Source: VRUE01 sp963697695 (GTDB lineage Bacteria; Actinomycetota; Thermoleophilia; Solirubrobacterales; 70-9). From it: a stretch of DNA of 64,000 nt. This document shows, piece after piece, positions 60,953 to 64,000 of this stretch (positions are counted from its first letter, which is position 1; each line of letters opens with the position of its first letter). The notes beneath the pieces were generated by a model. The model was not told where the DNA came from, did not search any database, and saw only the letters and a program-made list of their open reading frames with translations. A program made the translations under genes and the position numbers. Location of the stretch: NCBI GenBank assembly GCA_963697695.1, contig OY969094.1, positions 2,170,001 through 2,234,000 on the forward strand, in the 5' to 3' direction.

Positions 60953-61954
60953 GTGGAAGTCTTCCTCCTCTTCGTCAGCTTCGCAGTGATCCTCTCGGGG
61001 GCGCTGCTCTTCACCAACGCGGTCGAGTGGCTGGGCCACCGCCTCGAGTTGGGCGAGGGGGCCGTAGGCAGCCTGCTTGCCGCTGTCGGCACCGCGATGC
61101 CGGAGACGCTGATCGCGATCGTTGCCCTGATCGGGGCGGCCGAGGGTGCCGATCAGGTCGCGATCGGGGCGATCGTCGGTGCACCGTTTCTGCTTGCGAC
61201 GCTGGCGATGGGCCTGGTCGGGCTCTTCGCCTACCTCTATCGCAGCCGGCGCGAACAGGGCCTCGAGCTGGACGCGCACAAGCCCACCCTCGAGCGCGAC
61301 CTACTCTTCTTCCTCGCCTTCTTCTCCGTTTCCCTGGCGCTTGCCTGGGGGGCGCCGGCGGAGCTGCGGATCCCGGTAGGGATTCTCGTCCTTTTGGCCT
61401 ACCCGCTCTATATCCGTCGCACCCTGAAGGGGGGCGGCGAGGTACAGGATGAGGAGAGCCTCAACCCGCTCGTCTTCGAGCGCCGTTCCGAGCGCCGTAC
61501 GGACCCCGGACTGTGGGTCTGCCTATTTCAGCTCCTGGTCGGCCTCGGTGCGATGGTCGGCGGCGCCCATCTCTTCGTCGAGGAGCTGCTCCACATCGCT
61601 GAGAGCCTCGGGGTCGAGGCGGTCGTGCTCGCACTGATCCTCGCTCCGCTGGCTACCGAGCTGCCGGAGAAGGTGAACAGTTTCTTCTGGGTCCGGGAAG
61701 GCAAGGACTCCCTGGCCCTCGGCAACATCAGCGGGGCGATGGTCTTCCAGTCGACCATCCCGGTCGGGATCGGCCTGATCTTCACCGACTGGGAGCTGAG
61801 CGGAAATGCGGCCCTCTCGGTCGTTCTCGGCCTCATCGGGGGCTTTCTCGCGTATGAGGTACTGCACCGCCGGGGGCGCTTCGAGCTGCCCGCCGTGATC
61901 GGCTGGTTCGCCCTCTATACGGCGTTCATCGTGGTCGTCGTGCTTGGCGCCTGA
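60953..61954 (+). CDS. Sodium/calcium exchanger family protein
   Basis: A 333-aa membrane protein of the YrbG/NCX-like CaCA family. The alpha motifs are LLAAVGTAMPETLIAIVALI (residues 42-61) and ILAPLATELPEKVNSFFWVR (about 225), each with a conserved Glu. Ten transmembrane segments are split by a charged loop (about 150-180). Two different CaCA proteins in a row suggest paired handling of Ca2+ or another divalent cation. Its GTG start is 40 nt downstream of the first antiporter. Confidence 0.9.
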   Translation: MEVFLLFVSFAVILSGALLFTNAVEWLGHRLELGEGAVGSLLAAVGTAMPETLIAIVALIGAAEGADQVAIGAIVGAPFLLATLAMGLVGLFAYLYRSRREQGLELDAHKPTLERDLLFFLAFFSVSLALAWGAPAELRIPVGILVLLAYPLYIRRTLKGGGEVQDEESLNPLVFERRSERRTDPGLWVCLFQLLVGLGAMVGGAHLFVEELLHIAESLGVEAVVLALILAPLATELPEKVNSFFWVREGKDSLALGNISGAMVFQSTIPVGIGLIFTDWELSGNAALSVVLGLIGGFLAYEVLHRRGRFELPAVIGWFALYTAFIVVVVLGA

Positions 61955-62113
61955 GCCCTCGCCTGGGCTCGGATCGACAGCTGACAGCTACCCAAAAGCT
62001 TCTTTGATCTAAAGATCTGTGGTATAGCTAAGCCGCGCTGCGGCCCGGCTCCATGCCCTTGGGGGTAGCTCAAAGGCGGGCTGGACACGAGTCGCAGCAA
62101 CCGTAACTCAAAT

Positions 62114-62130
62114 CAGCGGCTTTGCCGCTG
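62114..62130 (+). promoter_or_regulatory. Leader hairpin upstream of TTA-rich gene 2
   Basis: CAGCGGC-TTT-GCCGCTG is a 7-bp stem with a 3-nt loop, immediately followed by AAAGGAG and the ATG at 62142. The gene at 13224 has an equivalent hairpin and the same CAAAGGAGAC. The rest of the 187-nt gap upstream shows only a GATCTAAAGATC palindrome. Confidence 0.45.
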
Positions 62131-62141
62131 CAAAGGAGACG

Positions 62142-62822
62142 ATGAAAGTGAGAATCATCAAGATGCTCGGCCTCGCCGTGGCAACGGCCCTGGCCGCAAT
62201 GGCGTTCATTGGATCAAGCACTGCGTCTGCCGACAGTGCCTGCTTAGTGGACCCGGGGGCGCTTGGTATGTGTCCTGGGGGAGCGATCTGGAACGGCCCG
62301 ATAATCGGCTTATCGAATGAAGCCTTATTCAAACTCCACGGCACCATTACCAAATGCAAATCTACCTTCTTAGCCGACTACAACTTCAACGAGGGTCCCC
62401 ATGTTGGAGTCTTATATTTAATTTTAAATCTGACTTTCAACGAATGCGTGGGCTCCTGTCCGAACGCCTTCGCTGAGAACCTGCCCTACTTACTGTTAGT
62501 GAGAATGGCACAGCAGCACGCGTTCCTCAGCGGAGATGGCAAAGGACCGCCTGCGTTCTTACTCCAGAATTGCTTTATTTTAAACCTCCCGATGAACTGC
62601 TTATACAGAACTCAGCAGCCATCGTTAATCAAATATTTATTAGAGCTGAACCAGATAGGAGGCTTTCCGTTAGCGGGTGCACTCGATTTCAACCTGCCGA
62701 TGAAATGGGCAGGAGATGACATGCTCTGCCCGCAGGAAGCCAACTTCGAAGCGACGTACTTAATTTATGAGGACCAAGGTGGTTTTGAGGGTCCGGAGCT
62801 GTTCTTTACGGCTTTACCGTAG
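62142..62822 (+). CDS. Secreted TTA-rich family protein, member 2
   Basis: A 226-aa protein with a signal peptide (core LGLAVATALAAMAFIGSS, cleavage after ASA). The mature part has the family Cys pattern: CLVDPGALGMC, ITKCKST, NECVGSC, NCFILNLPMNCLY and MLCPQEA, and ends YLIYEDQGG-FEGPELFFTALP. I count 18 TTA codons among 34 leucines, all after the signal peptide. AAAGGAG lies 3 nt before the ATG and a hairpin precedes it. A strong terminator follows at 62832. It is the upstream member of a tandem pair. The function is unknown; the location is probably extracellular. Confidence 0.8.
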   Translation: MKVRIIKMLGLAVATALAAMAFIGSSTASADSACLVDPGALGMCPGGAIWNGPIIGLSNEALFKLHGTITKCKSTFLADYNFNEGPHVGVLYLILNLTFNECVGSCPNAFAENLPYLLLVRMAQQHAFLSGDGKGPPAFLLQNCFILNLPMNCLYRTQQPSLIKYLLELNQIGGFPLAGALDFNLPMKWAGDDMLCPQEANFEATYLIYEDQGGFEGPELFFTALP

Positions 62823-62831
62823 AGGTTGATT

Positions 62832-62864
62832 AAAGGGGCCGCGCTGTGAGGGCGCGGCCCCTTT
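62832..62864 (+). terminator. Rho-independent-like terminator after TTA-rich gene 2
   Basis: AAAGGGGCCGCGC (62832-62844) and GCGCGGCCCCTTT (62852-62864) form a perfect 13-bp stem with a 7-nt loop, ending in a short T-run. Confidence 0.8.
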
Positions 62865-62910
62865 CTCTGTGTGTCCGTATCTCGTCCATCGACGGCCAGA
62901 CCGTCGCAAG

Positions 62911-63567
62911 ATGCTCGGCTCCGCTGGGGCCGTGGCCCTGATTGCAATGGCATGCGCTGGGGCAGGCACAGCGTCTGCTGACAGCACCTGCTTAGTGGAT
63001 GCCGGCTTTGCCGGCGAATGCCCCATGGGCTCGCTATGGATAGGGCCGATCATCGGCTTATCCAAAATGGCGATCTTCAAACTCGAGCAGTCCGTGACCA
63101 AATGCAAATCCGGATTCTTAGCCGACTACGCTGGAAACGAGGGCTTTCATACCGGAGTGGCTTACTTAGTCTTAGGCTGGGGATTCAAAGAATGCACGGG
63201 CGGCTGTGAAAAAGTCACGGCCGAGGCGCTTCCTTACTACATCTTAGTTTCTTCATTACAGAAACAGGTGCTGCTGGCACAGGATCAAGCACTGCCGCCG
63301 GCTGTCTTACTCGAAAACTGCACCGTCTTAGGAGTCGAACTCGACTGCTTATATCAGGCCCCGGCACAGACGATATTTCCCTTCGTATTAGAGAAAAACG
63401 AACAGGGAGAACCGTTAGCAAGCGCGCTTGACCTCACTGTTCCGCTGGTCTGGGCGGGGGATGACCCGTTCTGCCCGCAGGAAGCCAGCTGGAATGCGAA
63501 CTACTTAATTTATGAGGATGGAGACAATGGGGAGGGCGCGGAGCTGTTCTTCACGGCCTTACCCTGA
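62911..63567 (+). CDS. Secreted TTA-rich family protein, member 3 (tandem copy)
   Basis: About 218 aa from ATG 62911, or 232 aa from GTG 62869. It aligns with member 2 throughout: TASADSTCLVD, SVTKCKSGFLADY, KECTGGCEK, NCTVLGVELDCLY, PFCPQEASWNANYLIYED and the same ELFFTALP end. I count 14 TTA codons among 28 leucines. No Shine-Dalgarno sequence precedes either start, and GTG 62869 lies only 5 nt after the terminator of member 2, so the 5' end looks eroded compared with its sibling. The GTG start would supply the basic n-region (RRPDRRK) of the signal peptide. Expression is uncertain. Confidence 0.7.
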   Translation: MLGSAGAVALIAMACAGAGTASADSTCLVDAGFAGECPMGSLWIGPIIGLSKMAIFKLEQSVTKCKSGFLADYAGNEGFHTGVAYLVLGWGFKECTGGCEKVTAEALPYYILVSSLQKQVLLAQDQALPPAVLLENCTVLGVELDCLYQAPAQTIFPFVLEKNEQGEPLASALDLTVPLVWAGDDPFCPQEASWNANYLIYEDGDNGEGAELFFTALP

Positions 63568-63583
63568 GGGAAGGTTCGATTCG

Positions 63584-63611
63584 GAAGGCCGCGCCCCCGG
63601 GCGCGGCCTTC
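63584..63611. terminator. Bidirectional terminator hairpin
   Basis: GAAGGCCGCGCC (63584-63595) and GGCGCGGCCTTC (63600-63611) are a perfect 12-bp stem with a CCCG loop, lying between convergent genes. It overlaps the stop codon of the peroxiredoxin gene. Confidence 0.75.
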
Positions 63612-64000
63612 AGACTGCCGCGAGCTCCGCGAGGGCTTTGAGCACGACGTCGTCGTGCGTTTTGGGAGAGACCTTGGGGAAGACGGTGGCGATCTTTCCC
63701 TCGGGGTCGATCAGGAAGGTCGCTCGTTGCACTCCCCAGTACTTCTTGCCGTACATCGACTTCTCGACCCAGGTGCCGTAGGTCTCCGCCACGGCGTGGT
63801 CGGCATCGGCGAGCAGGGTGAAGTCGAGCTCGAACTTGTCGGCGAACTTCTTCACCGCCTCGACCGGGTCCGGGGAGACGCCCAGGACCCGCACTCCGGC
63901 GGCCGCGTAGTCGGCGCGCCGGTCGCGGATGCCGCAGGCCTGCGTCGTGCAGCCGGGGGTGTCGGCCCGAGGGTAGAAATAGAGGGCCACCGTTTCGCCA
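63610..64000 (-). CDS. bcp: Bcp/PrxQ-type peroxiredoxin, 5' truncated by the window edge
   Basis: A thiol peroxidase reducing peroxides. The visible 130 residues start in GETVALYFYPRADTPGCTTQ: the peroxidatic Cys is in PGCTT and a second Cys follows five residues later (TQAC), the PrxQ alpha type. The later parts VLGVSPDPVEAVKKFADKFE, LLADADHAVAETYG and RATFLIDPEGKIATVF are conserved. The start lies beyond base 64000; the GTG at 63990 is internal. Confidence 0.92.
   Translation of the reverse strand, partial: GETVALYFYPRADTPGCTTQACGIRDRRADYAAAGVRVLGVSPDPVEAVKKFADKFELDFTLLADADHAVAETYGTWVEKSMYGKKYWGVQRATFLIDPEGKIATVFPKVSPKTHDDVVLKALAELAAV

Overview
The window is a GC-rich bacterial chromosome segment, densely packed, with no rRNA, tRNA, CRISPR array or intact insertion sequence that I could see. 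The gene content points to an actinobacterium: an actinobacterial-type integration host factor, the DUF4235 / holin-X / DUF3618 small envelope trio, HemQ of the coproporphyrin haem route, FprA, MoxR/CoxE proteins and many start codons placed 6-7 nt after a TANNNT box (leaderless transcripts). The families of secreted proteins and the overall style suggest the class Thermoleophilia (Solirubrobacterales and relatives). That assignment is inference, not a search result.

Layout. 1-3.3 kb: the 3' part of a type I restriction HsdR subunit fused to a Schlafen-like AlbA_2 domain. 3.3-11.5 kb: an acyl-CoA catabolic locus, with two acyl-CoA dehydrogenases on the minus strand and, divergently, enoyl-CoA hydratase, acyl-CoA carboxylase carboxyltransferase, a beta-keto acid cleavage enzyme (DUF849), a CaiB/BaiF CoA-transferase and a MerR regulator. 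11.5-13.3 kb: two secreted proteins of unknown function. 13.3-18.9 kb: a cyclase/AAA/TPR signalling protein, an SDR, a nitrilase-family amidohydrolase and a TetR regulator. 18.9-24.7 kb: small envelope proteins, DegV, an Fe-S handling cluster (ErpA, CGFS glutaredoxin, BolA), FprA, a PAS/zinc-ribbon protein and HemQ. 24.9-30 kb: an alkaline-phosphatase-like membrane protein, a GT4-flippase fusion and a two-wHTH regulator. 30-30.6 kb: a 600-nt gene-free stretch full of hairpins.

30.6-37.7 kb: MetH, an aldehyde dehydrogenase, a PQQ-type sugar dehydrogenase lipoprotein and another lipoprotein. 37.9-45.3 kb: an MlaE-MlaE-MlaF lipid ABC transporter without MCE proteins, run on into an MMPL/RND transporter, a thioredoxin-fold protein, a B3/B4 protein and two uncharacterised small proteins. 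45.3-49.6 kb: IHF, an alpha-oxoamine synthase divergent from a GNAT acyltransferase (a possible sphingolipid pair) and an AlkA-like glycosylase. 49.7-58.6 kb: a PAS-GAF-GGDEF-EAL protein, an NMT1-type ABC importer, a TauE exporter with an Rrf2 regulator, and a CoxE/MoxR pair. 58.7-64 kb: a lipoprotein, two CaCA antiporters, a tandem pair of TTA-rich secreted paralogues and the 3' part of a Bcp peroxiredoxin.

The most unusual signals are: a three-member secreted protein family in which about half of all leucines use TTA although the genome is GC-rich; two related 110-125 bp palindromic elements, one read in frame inside a transporter gene; a repeated intergenic element with conserved boxes and variable hairpin arms; a 14-bp operator shared by a TetR operon and a distant aldehyde dehydrogenase; and two divergent promoters whose -10 boxes overlap symmetrically.
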